Assembly: GCA_016928695.1 (NCBI GenBank)
Contig: JAFGKF010000116.1
Span: 1-40,795 of the forward strand
Reading direction: 5' to 3'
Origin: Candidatus Sumerlaeota bacterium
Lineage (GTDB): Bacteria > Sumerlaeota > Sumerlaeia > JABWBI01
DNA: 40,795 nucleotides
The notes beneath the pieces were generated by a model, which worked only from the letters and a program-made list of their open reading frames with translations, was not told where the DNA came from and did no database searches. The translations under genes and the position numbers were made by a program. Position 1 is the first letter of the stretch; the number at the start of each line of letters is the position of its first letter. This document shows, piece by piece, positions 16,114-24,530 of this stretch.

Positions 16114-17432
16114 TGGACCGCCTCCTTCCAGGCTTTGACCTGTTCGGCGGTGGTCAGCTCACTCGCGGTGACGAGGAAATGGCTGGTCAAGTCAGGGTAC
16201 CATCGCTCCAGCGGCAGGCCGAGGTGGGGCGATTGGCCCGTCACCACGAAGCTCTGCGCGCTCGGGGTGTCGAACGCGATCTCGACGCCCGGCATCTCAT
16301 TCGCCGCGGCCCGGGCCGCCTGCGCGGCGGCGAGCGTGGCGAGCCCGATCTCGCGCAGCCCCTGGGGACCGAGGCAGATCAGATGGATCGCGGCCCGCAG
16401 GGCATGGAGGCCCTGATTCGTGCAGATGTTGGAGGTCGCCTTCTCGCGCCGGATGTGTTGCTCGCGCGTCTGGAGCGTCAGCGTGTGGGCACGCCTCCCC
16501 TCGGAGTCCTTTGTGGTCCCCACCAGCCGGCCGGGCACCTTGCGGATGAAGTCCTTTCGGCAGGCGAAGAGACCCAGCGTGTCGCCGCCCGCGAACGGCG
16601 TCAGCCCCAGCGAGCAGCCGTCGGCCACGACGACGTCGGCGCCCATCGCACCGGGGGACTCGATGATGCCGAGCACCGACGGCTCGGTCATCGCCACGAG
16701 GAGTGCGCCGCCCCCGTGCGCGAGCTCGGCGACCGGCCGCAGATCCTCGAGCCCACCGAAGAAGTTGGGGTGCGCCATCACCAGCGCGCAGGTGCGCTCA
16801 TCGATCGCATCGCGGACGCGATCGATGTCCGAGGTGCCTCCGCGCTGAGGGATTGTCACCATCTCCCACCCCGCCGCATCGAAGTAGCTCTGCATCACCG
16901 CGCGGGCGTGGGGAGCGACGGTCTCGCTGACCACCGCTCGCTCGCGTCGGTTTTTCCCGCGGCTCGTGATCTCGCCCGCCATGAAGGCGGCCTCGGCCAG
17001 CCCGGTGGCGCCGTCGTAGAGCGAGGCGTTGGCGATCTCGCAGCCGAGCAGCGCCGCGATCATGGTCTGAAACTCATGGAACGCCTGGAGGATCCCCTGA
17101 CTCGCCTCCGCCTGATACGGCGTGTACGCGGTCAGGAACGGCGGCAGTGTGGCGAGCCGATGCACGAGCGCGCTCGACGCGTGCGGCTCCCATCCGCCCC
17201 CGAGGGGAAACGCGGCGCGCGCACGTGGGTCGGAGGGATGCTCGTCGGTGAGGCGTTGGAGCTCGGTGACGAGATCCGTCTCGCTCAGTGCGGGGGGAAG
17301 AGCGGGCGCCTCCCTCAGGAGAAGATGTTCGGGGACGTCGCGGTAGAGCTCATCGATGGATGCGCATCCAATGGCGGTGAGCATCGACTCGACCTGCTCG
17401 GGTGTCTGTGGAAGGAAAGGGTGTGTGTTCAA
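16110..17432 (-). CDS. gcvPA: Glycine dehydrogenase (decarboxylating) subunit 1
   Basis: This is the alpha subunit of the split P-protein. The track ORF (start 17522) carries about 30 extra residues not typical of the family. The TTG at 17432 has GGAG 6 bases upstream and yields 440 residues beginning LNTHPFLPQTPEQVESML, close to the usual MxYIPxTPEDxxxML start. I therefore prefer it. Conserved stretches include TAYTPYQAEASQGILQAFHEFQTMIAALLG, NASLYDGATGLAEA and the C-terminal TNQGLHALRAAIHL. The gene is first in a gcvPA-gcvPB-lplA run. A TTG start suggests modest translation. Confidence 0.92.
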   Translation of the reverse strand: MNTHPFLPQTPEQVESMLTAIGCASIDELYRDVPEHLLLREAPALPPALSETDLVTELQRLTDEHPSDPRARAAFPLGGGWEPHASSALVHRLATLPPFLTAYTPYQAEASQGILQAFHEFQTMIAALLGCEIANASLYDGATGLAEAAFMAGEITSRGKNRRERAVVSETVAPHARAVMQSYFDAAGWEMVTIPQRGGTSDIDRVRDAIDERTCALVMAHPNFFGGLEDLRPVAELAHGGGALLVAMTEPSVLGIIESPGAMGADVVVADGCSLGLTPFAGGDTLGLFACRKDFIRKVPGRLVGTTKDSEGRRAHTLTLQTREQHIRREKATSNICTNQGLHALRAAIHLICLGPQGLREIGLATLAAAQAARAAANEMPGVEIAFDTPSAQSFVVTGQSPHLGLPLERWYPDLTSHFLVTASELTTAEQVKAWKEAVQ

Positions 17433-17735
17433 TTCTCGCTCCAGGTCACAGATCGCCTGGGCTTTTCGCACAGCGCTGAGGCCGGTGCAAGGGCTGTGAT
17501 AAGCGGACTGCAAAAGCCTCATTTGGCGGGGGAAGCTGTGGGCTGAAGCGGGAAAAGCCTCTTGAAAAGCGGCTCAAAGGGCAGAAATCGTCCATTTCCA
17601 GCGAAAACGTGCGTTTTTCGCTTGCATTCACCTGGGGGCTCAGCTCAGGTCGGATGAAGGAAAGGCGCTCCCAGAGCGGCTGAAACGCCCCTCGCGACAT
17701 CCGAGCGCCCACCAGACACGGAGGACTTTCCGACC
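17433..17735. other. Divergent intergenic region between gcvPA and the HU gene
   Basis: This 303-base gap must carry the promoters of gcvPA (minus) and the HU-like gene (plus). It holds an 8-bp inverted repeat, AGCGAAAA-cgtgcgt-TTTTCGCT (17600-17622), which could be an operator. The word AAAAGC recurs several times around 17510-17570. I looked for a glycine riboswitch upstream of gcvPA and saw no convincing aptamer. I cannot name -35/-10 elements with confidence. The 102-codon minus ORF in the track here looks spurious. Confidence 0.5.
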
Positions 17736-18023
17736 ATGGCAGCTGCCAAACCAATGACCAAAGCCCAGCTGACGGCGAAGATCGCCGACGCTGCGGAGAT
17801 CACGAAGAAGCAGGCAGGGGTGATTCTCGAGACCCTCGCTGCGACCGCCTACAAAGAGGCCAAGAAGGGCTTCACCATTCCCGGCATCGGCAAGCTGGTG
17901 CTGGTCAAGCGCAAAGCCCGCATGGGCCGCAACCCCCAGACGGGCGAGCCGATCAAGATCCCGGCCAAGACCGTCCTGAAGTTCCGCATCGCGAAGGCGG
18001 CCAAGGACGCCATCGGCAAGTGA
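17736..18023 (+). CDS. HU-family DNA-binding protein
   Basis: This is a 95-residue histone-like protein of the HU/IHF fold, a dimer that bends DNA and compacts the nucleoid. It shows the family course: LTAKIADAAEITKKQAGVILETL helix-turn-helix base, then the beta saddle GFTIPGIGKLVLVKRKARMGRNPQTGEPIKIPAKTVLKFRIAKAAKDAI with the arm-tip proline (RNPQTG). GGAGG lies 11 bases before the ATG. The gene stands alone, followed by a strong terminator, which fits an abundant single-gene transcript. Confidence 0.93.
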   Translation: MAAAKPMTKAQLTAKIADAAEITKKQAGVILETLAATAYKEAKKGFTIPGIGKLVLVKRKARMGRNPQTGEPIKIPAKTVLKFRIAKAAKDAIGK

Positions 18024-18051
18024 CGACTGCCGCGACCTGAGGGTCGATCTC

Positions 18052-18089
18052 GGGGCCGGATCCCCTCAGGGGGTCCGGCCCCTCTTCGT
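18052..18089 (+). terminator. Intrinsic terminator after the HU gene
   Basis: A 14-bp stem, GGGGCCGGATCCCC with GGGGGTCCGGCCCC and one G-T wobble, closes on a tca loop and is followed by the T-rich stretch TCTTCGT. It lies 28 bases after the stop codon. Confidence 0.85.
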
Positions 18090-18170
18090 CATTGATGGGG
18101 GGATCCGATCACTGATTGACTGGGGGTGGGGTCAGATCAACCGATCGGCCTCTGCCCGGGTCCCTCACCC

Positions 18171-19928
18171 ATGCCCTCCACGCGATCTCACCTCGCCGAG
18201 CTCATCTGGCATCTCGCGCCGCTGGTCGTGATCGTGCCCACGGCGATCCTCGCGGTGTGGGGAAGCGCACTGCTCGGCCCCTCCTTCGATGAGCCGGCCG
18301 ACATCACCGCGGGCTACGTGTTCTGGAGATCGGGCGAGGAGCTCGAGGCCCCCGGTCGCCCGCTGCTCGGACTGATGCTCGAGTCGCTCGGCCTCTGGGT
18401 CACCTGGGGGGAGAACGTCGACGACTGGCCCGGTCTGCCCGAGCGCGATCTCGATCGCCTCACGGCCCACGTGCTCTCAGGCATCGTGCCCGTGCATCGG
18501 ATGCTGTGGTGGGCGCGCGTGCCGGGGATGCTGGCGATGGCTCTCACGGCGCTGCTCGTCCACCGCGGGGCGCTCGCCCTGTGGGGGCATCGCAGCACCG
18601 CGCTGCTGGCGACCACGCTCTTCTGTCTTCTCCCGAGCACACTGGCGCATGCCACGCGCGCCGACGGCGCGATGCTCTCGGCGATGTGGGTGTGTGCGGC
18701 GACGGTGGCCGGCTGGCGCTGGCTGTGCCGGGAGAGCTCGGGGTGGCCGGCGCTCGTCTATCTGATCGGGGGTCTGTTGACCGACTGGGCCCTCTGGCTC
18801 CTCATCCCCTTCGCCCTCGGCGTCGTCGCGGTGCGCGCCGCCGACACCCTGGCGGGGCGCCTCGAGCCTGCGCAGGATCCCACCCCCGATCCGCGCGCGA
18901 GCCGCGGTGACGGATGGGGAGGGGGTCTCGCCCGCGTGCTCCACGAGAGCCGGGTCTCGATGGCTCGTCTGCTGGTGGGCGCACTCGTCTTCTGGCTGGT
19001 GATCGTGGAGCTGACGGGCAACTGGCGGGTCTGGTGGGACCTGTGGCAGAGCGCGGTGGTTCACTGGACGCGCTGGCGCTCGGAGGCGCTGCCGCTCTTT
19101 TTCGCCGGGCAGTTCTATGCCCATGTGCCCCTCGCCTATCACCCCGCCCTGATTCTCCTGAAGACGCCGCTGTGGCTGTTTCTTCTCTGGGCTCTGGCGA
19201 TCGGGTGGTCGGGGGCGCTGCGCCCCCCCGCAAGGTGGCATGCGCTCCTCTATCTCCACGCGGGCGTGCTCTGGATGATCGCCGTCGGTTCACCGCTGCT
19301 GCCCGCGCGGGGGTATGCCGTCTGGGTGCCTCTGACACCGATTCTCTGCATGGTGGCCGCCGGGGCGCTGCCCACCGGGCCCGAGGCGCTGCGGCTCTCA
19401 CGCCGTGCCCTCACCGTCCGCTGGTTGGCGATCGCGCTCGCCCTCGGGGTGGGCACATGGACGATTTTGGAGAGTGCCCCCCACTGGCACGCGCAGTGGA
19501 ACACGGTGGCATGGCTCGACGGCGGCGGAAGGGTCTGGTTCGCCGCGCCCGAGAACGACGCGGGTCCGGCGATGCCCGCCGTCGCGGAGCATCTGCAGCT
19601 CAGCGGCGAAGGCGACGAGCTGATCTTCGTGGCGCACTGTGGACGCTGGTCGCCGACGAATCTGGGGCTGAAGTGCCTCTTTCTCCCGAGCCATGGGCTC
19701 TTGCTCGAACAGATGCACCGCTTCAAGATCACGGAGCCCCCGCCGGGGATCTACGTGATCGCCGCCTCGCTTCTCATGGGACAGGACTGCCTCTACCCGG
19801 GGACCTATCGCTGGTTCCGCGAGCGCCCCGCCGACCTCTGGATCGGCGGCACGGTGGGGCTGTGGACGGTGGAGGAGCCGGCGAGCGGGGAGACCGATGG
19901 TGCGGTCGGGTCGGAGGTCTCCGACTGA
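18171..19928 (+). CDS. Polytopic GT-C-type glycosyltransferase (GT39/dolichyl-mannosyltransferase-like)
   Basis: The track start (GTG 18126) adds 15 residues. The ATG at 18171 (MPSTRSHLAELI) is preferred, giving 585 residues. About ten membrane helices are visible. The first periplasmic loop carries GPSFDEPADITAGYVFW, the acidic DE pattern typical of GT-C enzymes that use lipid-linked sugars. A later ATRADGAMLSAMW and LLKTPLWLFLLWALAIG fit the PMT/ArnT-like core. The C-terminal 120 residues form a soluble domain (GDELIFVAHCGRWSP) with several cysteines. Acceptor and sugar are unknown. It overlaps the next gene by up to 32 bases, and both lie just upstream of pilus genes, so protein or pilin glycosylation is possible. 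Confidence 0.7.
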   Translation: MPSTRSHLAELIWHLAPLVVIVPTAILAVWGSALLGPSFDEPADITAGYVFWRSGEELEAPGRPLLGLMLESLGLWVTWGENVDDWPGLPERDLDRLTAHVLSGIVPVHRMLWWARVPGMLAMALTALLVHRGALALWGHRSTALLATTLFCLLPSTLAHATRADGAMLSAMWVCAATVAGWRWLCRESSGWPALVYLIGGLLTDWALWLLIPFALGVVAVRAADTLAGRLEPAQDPTPDPRASRGDGWGGGLARVLHESRVSMARLLVGALVFWLVIVELTGNWRVWWDLWQSAVVHWTRWRSEALPLFFAGQFYAHVPLAYHPALILLKTPLWLFLLWALAIGWSGALRPPARWHALLYLHAGVLWMIAVGSPLLPARGYAVWVPLTPILCMVAAGALPTGPEALRLSRRALTVRWLAIALALGVGTWTILESAPHWHAQWNTVAWLDGGGRVWFAAPENDAGPAMPAVAEHLQLSGEGDELIFVAHCGRWSPTNLGLKCLFLPSHGLLLEQMHRFKITEPPPGIYVIAASLLMGQDCLYPGTYRWFRERPADLWIGGTVGLWTVEEPASGETDGAVGSEVSD

Positions 19929-22221
19929 GCGGATGAGACGACGCGCCCATCTCGCCCTGCGCCTCTTACTGCTCGCGCTCGTCGCCGTTCCGGTGCTCAC
20001 GCTCGTGCCGCGCCACCCGGTGAATGAGGGCAAGGTGTGGACGGGGATGATGCTCGCCCTGTTCGCCCTCGTCGTGGGCGGTGCGCTGATCTCCCTGTCG
20101 CCCGCCGCATGGGGTCGAATGCACCGCACGCTGCTGCCTGTGCTCGTGATCAACGCGGTGCTGTCGCTGTCGCCGCTGATTGCCTCGGATCCTCTTCTCG
20201 CGCTGGGCCGCTGGGGTGAGCTGGCCCTGTGGTCAGCCCTCATCCCCCTCGCCGCCGCGGTGAGCGGTCGCCGCTGGCTGCCCCGCCTGGGTGGCGCGGT
20301 GGCGCTCGCGGCGGGCCTGGCGTCGCTTCCTCTTCTGATCTCGCACCTGGATTGGTTCGGTCTCGCGCGTCTCGAGGCCGGGACGTTCGGCAATCGCAAT
20401 CAGCTCGGGCAGTTCCTGGCGATGGCGCTCTGGTTCGCTGTGGTGCCGCTCATGCGGAGGCGGGGAGTTGCCTGGCGGGCAGGGTGGATCGCCCTCTGCG
20501 CGGTGATCCTCTGCGCACTGCTTCTCACCCGCTCGAAGGGCGCGTGGATGGGCGCGGTGGTGGCCCCACTGATCCTGGGGGGGGCGATGGGATTGGGTCT
20601 TCTGCCGCGTTGGCGAGGGGAACTCTCTCGCCGGCTTTTGGCGCCGGCGCTTCTGCTCATGGGGGCGCTCGTCGTGCTCGCGGCTCTCAACGCCGACTCC
20701 CTGAGACGGGAGTGGGCGACGATCTCCTCCGATTCCCAGGGCATCGCCGTGCGCCGCATGCTCTGGAGCGGAACGGTGGAGATGATCGGCGACAGTCCTC
20801 TGCTCGGTGTGGGGATCGGCCAGTGGCCCCTGACGTTTCCCCCTCACATGGATCAGGAGCACTTCGCCTTCGAGGGCACCCGCCCGCGCGAGGCGCACAG
20901 CGACTGGCTGCAGATGATCGCGGAGACGGGGGCACTGGGTGCTCTGACGATGCTGTTGATTCTCGTCTGGGTCGGGCTTCAGTGCCGACGTGCGCTGAGG
21001 ACCCCCGAGGCCGCTGCGCCGACTCTGGCCCTTCTGGCTCTCGCCGTGATGGCGATGGTCGACTTCCCCCTTCAGCGCGCGGTGCCTCCGATTCTCGCGG
21101 CGATCCTGGTGGGATCCTTGGCGGGCTCGATGACAGGCGAGGGTGTGAAAACACAGGGGGTCCTCCCCCTGTGGTCGCGGTTGCCTCTGGCCGTCGCGCT
21201 GATCGCTCTCCTCCTCGGGGTGCCCTCACTGGCTCGCCGCCATGCCCTCGCTCACCATCTGGGCGAGGTGCGAGCCGCCCTCGAGGGGCACGGCGTGTCG
21301 TCGGACGAGACGCTCGCGCACATCCGTGCTGCGGTCGCCCTCGGGGCCTCACCCCTGGAGGCCGATCGCCTCGCGGCGACGGCGCTTCTGCTCGGCGCAC
21401 CGGATCTCGCCGAGGAGATCGGCGAGGCGGCACTCCACCGCGACTTCACGTGGTTCGATCACTGGCTGTGGCGGGCTGAGGCCCTCAGGGCAATGGGTGA
21501 GACCGAGCAGGCAGTTGTCAGCTCCCAGTGGGCCGTCGCGTTCGCGAATGGATCAGGGCGTGCGTGGCACACCCTGGGCCGATCGCACTGGGCGAACGGC
21601 GACCTCGCGGGGGCGGTCGATGCGCTCCGGGAGGCGCATCGTCTCATGCCGGGCAGCGACCTGGCGCTGCGTGACCTCGGGATCTGTCTGCTGGAGAGCC
21701 GCCGCTGGGACGAGGCGGCCGCGGTGATCCGCGAGAGCCTGGAGCGCAACTCGGAGAGTGCTCCCGAGTGGCGGTCCCTGGGCACTGCGCTTCTGGGTCT
21801 GGGCCAGCGCGAGGCCGCGGCGGAGGCCTTCTCGCAGGCGGTCGCGCTCGACTCCTCGCTGGTGACCGCGTGGCTTCAGTGGGCACAGGTGTCACTGGGG
21901 GAGGGTGAGAGCGCCGAGGCCGAGGCGATCCTGCGGCGTGGCCTCGAGGCGGCTCCCGACTCCGCGCCTCTGTGGGAGTTGCTCGCCACCTCGCTGGCCA
22001 CCCAGTGGAAGCTGGAGGAGGCCCATGAGGCCCTTGCCGAGGCACTTCGCATTGATCCCGGCTACGCACCCGCGTGGCGCGGGCAGGGATTTCTGCTCAG
22101 CCAGGAGGGGCGCCACAGGGAGGCGATCGAGTCGCTGAGGCGCGCCCATCAGCTTGATCCCGAGGACGATCTGACCCGCCAAGCCCTCGAGCGTCTCGGG
22201 GTGGAGATCCCCTCTCCCTGA
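19897..22221 (+). CDS. Wzy/O-antigen-ligase-like membrane protein with C-terminal TPR domain
   Basis: This is a 774-residue protein (762 if the ATG at 19933 is used; the first ATG has GGGGAG close upstream and is kept). About a dozen membrane helices fill the first 440 residues. The Wzy_C signature region includes TFGNRNQLGQFLAMAL, LLLTRSKGAWMGAVVAPLI and SPLLGVGIGQWPLTFP with AHSDWLQMIAETGALG, the periplasmic loop and histidine of O-antigen ligases and PglL-type oligosaccharyltransferases. From residue about 530 there are six TPR-like units (for example AWHTLGRSHWANGDLAGAVDALREAH). TPR-tailed ligases of this type occur in many phyla. Next to pilM/pilN genes it may transfer glycans to pilins or lipids, which is an inference. 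Confidence 0.8.
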   Translation: MVRSGRRSPTERMRRRAHLALRLLLLALVAVPVLTLVPRHPVNEGKVWTGMMLALFALVVGGALISLSPAAWGRMHRTLLPVLVINAVLSLSPLIASDPLLALGRWGELALWSALIPLAAAVSGRRWLPRLGGAVALAAGLASLPLLISHLDWFGLARLEAGTFGNRNQLGQFLAMALWFAVVPLMRRRGVAWRAGWIALCAVILCALLLTRSKGAWMGAVVAPLILGGAMGLGLLPRWRGELSRRLLAPALLLMGALVVLAALNADSLRREWATISSDSQGIAVRRMLWSGTVEMIGDSPLLGVGIGQWPLTFPPHMDQEHFAFEGTRPREAHSDWLQMIAETGALGALTMLLILVWVGLQCRRALRTPEAAAPTLALLALAVMAMVDFPLQRAVPPILAAILVGSLAGSMTGEGVKTQGVLPLWSRLPLAVALIALLLGVPSLARRHALAHHLGEVRAALEGHGVSSDETLAHIRAAVALGASPLEADRLAATALLLGAPDLAEEIGEAALHRDFTWFDHWLWRAEALRAMGETEQAVVSSQWAVAFANGSGRAWHTLGRSHWANGDLAGAVDALREAHRLMPGSDLALRDLGICLLESRRWDEAAAVIRESLERNSESAPEWRSLGTALLGLGQREAAAEAFSQAVALDSSLVTAWLQWAQVSLGEGESAEAEAILRRGLEAAPDSAPLWELLATSLATQWKLEEAHEALAEALRIDPGYAPAWRGQGFLLSQEGRHREAIESLRRAHQLDPEDDLTRQALERLGVEIPSP

Positions 22222-22244
22222 GCTGGCAAAAAGGCACTCTCGTG

Positions 22245-22274
22245 TTGACTGCTGGCACAGCGGGATCCTAGATT
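22245..22274 (+). promoter_or_regulatory. Putative sigma-70 promoter for the pilM-pilN gene
   Basis: TTGACT (22245-22250), an 18-base spacer and TAGATT (22269-22274) lie just after the Wzy-like gene. They resemble the better promoter at 25194 (TTGACA/TAGAGT), which supports both being used. Confidence 0.55.
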
Positions 22275-22420
22275 GACGCTGGTTACAGGGACCCCCGGGG
22301 GGCTCCGCGCACCCCCACCCGCGGCTGCCTCGCCCCCCCGGCCGGGCATCTGGGTGGATGAATCGCCGACGTTGGACATGGCCGGCGAGACCCAATTCAC
22401 TGCTGCGAGACCTCACTGCT

Positions 22421-24478
22421 GTGGCAAATCTCAAGCGCTGTCTTGGCGTCGATCTCGGCGCCAACTCCGTCAAAGTCGTCGAGCTGCGCCGTGAAGGCGA
22501 CGCAGTGCGAATCGTCAGGGCGGTCACGAAACCCCTCGATCTTCTCCCCAACTCTCCCCCCGAGGAGCGCGCCGAGGCCACCTCCGCCGCCGTGCGCGAA
22601 CTCCTCCGGGAGGAGAAGATCGCCCTGAAGCAGGCGGTCTTCAGTGTCCCGGGCCAATCGGTCTTCATCAAGAGAGTGCGGCTTCCGCGCACGACCGAGG
22701 AGCGTCTCCACCGCATCATCAACTACGAGGCGCGCCAGCAGATCCCCTTCCCGCTCGACAAGACACTGCTCGAGTTTCAGATCTTCGACGAGCCCGGCGA
22801 TCCGCAGGTCGAGGTGCTCCTGGTCGCCATCAAGCGCGACTTCATCGAGAGCTTCATGCGCACGATCACGCGCTGTCGCCTCAAGCCGGTCGCCATCAGT
22901 GTCTCGAGCCTCGCGCTCTTCAACTACCATCTCTTCGACGGCGCCGCGCCGGACCTGCTGGGCCTGACGGCGAAGGCCGAGAGGGCCGAGCGCAGGAGCA
23001 AGGGCAAGAGGAAACGCCTCAGGCTCTCGCTGCGGCGCAGGAAGGGGGGCGCCGAGGAGGAGAAGGAGGAGGCCGCGGAGCACCCCGCGCCCCAGATGGT
23101 CGAGGAGGAGGACACCGACCTCGATCTCGGTGAGGAGACCGACCTCGACCTGGGCGAGGATGTGGATTTCGGGGACTTCGAGGACCTGGATCTCGGCGTC
23201 GAGGACGTCAAGGCGTTCCTCAACATCGGCGCCACCACCCTGGACATTGTGATCGCCCGCTTCGGCAAGCGCAAATCGCTGGGCTTCACCCGCTCGGTCC
23301 CCATCGCCGGAAATGAGATGACCAAGCTGGTGATGGATCGCCTGCGGCTGGAGTCGTTCGCCGAGGCCGAGGAGCTCAAGTGCACGCAGTGTGTCGCGGT
23401 CAGCGATGGGGTGGACCCGGGATCGCTGCTGCCCAATGCCAACGCCGAGGCCTCGAACGCGGCGACGGCCCTGATCAATCGACTGGTCGCGGAGATCCGC
23501 CGGACCCTGGACTTCTTTGTCTCGCAGCCCGACGGCGTCACCGTCGACTCCGTGGTGATCAGCGGCGGTGCATCGCAGATGCCCAATCTGGGTCCCTACA
23601 TTGAGGACAAGATCGGACTGCTGGTGGAGCGGGCCGAGGGCCCCACGAGCGAGCACCTGGTGACCGATGCCCAGCCCCGCGAGGGCTGGCACGGCTACTT
23701 CCCCGCCATCGGCCTCGCCCTCAGCGGGATGGGGCTCGGCAAGATCGCCATCGACTTCCTGCCGACCAACCTCAAGGACATCCGGCAGTTCAAGGGCAAG
23801 CTGGTGGAGATCGCCATTCTCGCCGGCTGCCTGGCTGTCTCGGTGGGCTTCGGCATGCAGATGGGCGAGGCGAACGTCGAGTGGTACGATCAGCGGATCC
23901 AGTCCATGCAGCAGAGTGTGATGCGAGCCCAGCCGATCGTGAATGACGGCGAGCAGGCCCTGGAGGCGCGCCGCCGCATCAAGACGCAGTTCGGGGAGCT
24001 GGCAAAGATGGTCCCCTGGCGGGAGTACTGGGCCAAGATCTATCTCGAGGTCATCAGCAACTGCCGGCCCTCCCAGGTCTTCCTGACCAATGTCGAGATG
24101 ACGGGGTATGGCCAGATCCTCATCCAGGGGCGCTCCTTCACCCCCGATGCCATCGCCACCTACGCGCAGCGCATCAACCAGGAGACCAGCGCGTACATCC
24201 AGACCGGTGAGGACCCGGCGACCCAGCTGCCGATGGTCGAGGTCTACACCGATCCGATCCCCCATGTCACTCAGCGCGGTGAGACGCAGACCGGCTTCAC
24301 CCTTTTCATGAGGACACACACCCGCACCAGCTCGCAGTCGGTGCCCTACCGCGATCTCTCCCCGCGCGCGGCGCTGGGGCTTCAGCAGGATGCGATGCGA
24401 GGGGGGGCTTTCCCCGGGGATCGCCGGGGTCAGCAGGGCAACCGCCGGCCCCAGCCGGGGGAGGCGTTCATGCGATGA
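22421..24478 (+). CDS. PilM-PilN fusion, type IV pilus/secretion inner-membrane platform
   Basis: A single frame joins a PilM-like FtsA-fold ATPase to a PilN-like protein. PilM part: LGVDLGANSVKVVEL (phosphate 1), IINYEARQQIPFPLDKTLLEFQIF, FLNIGATTLDIVIARFG (phosphate 2) and VVISGGASQMPNL (adenosine motif). Between its subdomains sits an insert of about 90 residues, first basic (RSKGKRKRLRLSLRRRK), then acidic repeats (DLDLGEETDLDLGEDVDFGD). PilN part from about residue 460: KIAIDFLPTNLKDIRQFKGK, then one membrane helix (AILAGCLAVSVGF), then a periplasmic ferredoxin-like domain with YLEVISNCRPSQVFLTNVEM. The start is uncertain: GTG 22421 begins just before the conserved PilM start, while ATG 22358 would add 21 non-family residues. 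Normally pilM and pilN are separate genes. Confidence 0.8.
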   Translation: MANLKRCLGVDLGANSVKVVELRREGDAVRIVRAVTKPLDLLPNSPPEERAEATSAAVRELLREEKIALKQAVFSVPGQSVFIKRVRLPRTTEERLHRIINYEARQQIPFPLDKTLLEFQIFDEPGDPQVEVLLVAIKRDFIESFMRTITRCRLKPVAISVSSLALFNYHLFDGAAPDLLGLTAKAERAERRSKGKRKRLRLSLRRRKGGAEEEKEEAAEHPAPQMVEEEDTDLDLGEETDLDLGEDVDFGDFEDLDLGVEDVKAFLNIGATTLDIVIARFGKRKSLGFTRSVPIAGNEMTKLVMDRLRLESFAEAEELKCTQCVAVSDGVDPGSLLPNANAEASNAATALINRLVAEIRRTLDFFVSQPDGVTVDSVVISGGASQMPNLGPYIEDKIGLLVERAEGPTSEHLVTDAQPREGWHGYFPAIGLALSGMGLGKIAIDFLPTNLKDIRQFKGKLVEIAILAGCLAVSVGFGMQMGEANVEWYDQRIQSMQQSVMRAQPIVNDGEQALEARRRIKTQFGELAKMVPWREYWAKIYLEVISNCRPSQVFLTNVEMTGYGQILIQGRSFTPDAIATYAQRINQETSAYIQTGEDPATQLPMVEVYTDPIPHVTQRGETQTGFTLFMRTHTRTSSQSVPYRDLSPRAALGLQQDAMRGGAFPGDRRGQQGNRRPQPGEAFMR

Positions 24479-24530
24479 GCGCATGGAGGACGACGGGCCA
24501 ATGGACAGGCAAGAGAGGGTGATCTGAACC

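Noticed and set aside
17433-17735. Glycine riboswitch upstream of gcvPA
   Set aside because: I looked for the paired glycine aptamer conserved cores on the minus strand and saw neither; only a simple inverted repeat is present.
17446-17754. 102-codon minus ORF between gcvPA and the HU gene
   Set aside because: It overlaps the HU start and the regulatory gap, has no domain, and has no good ribosome binding site.
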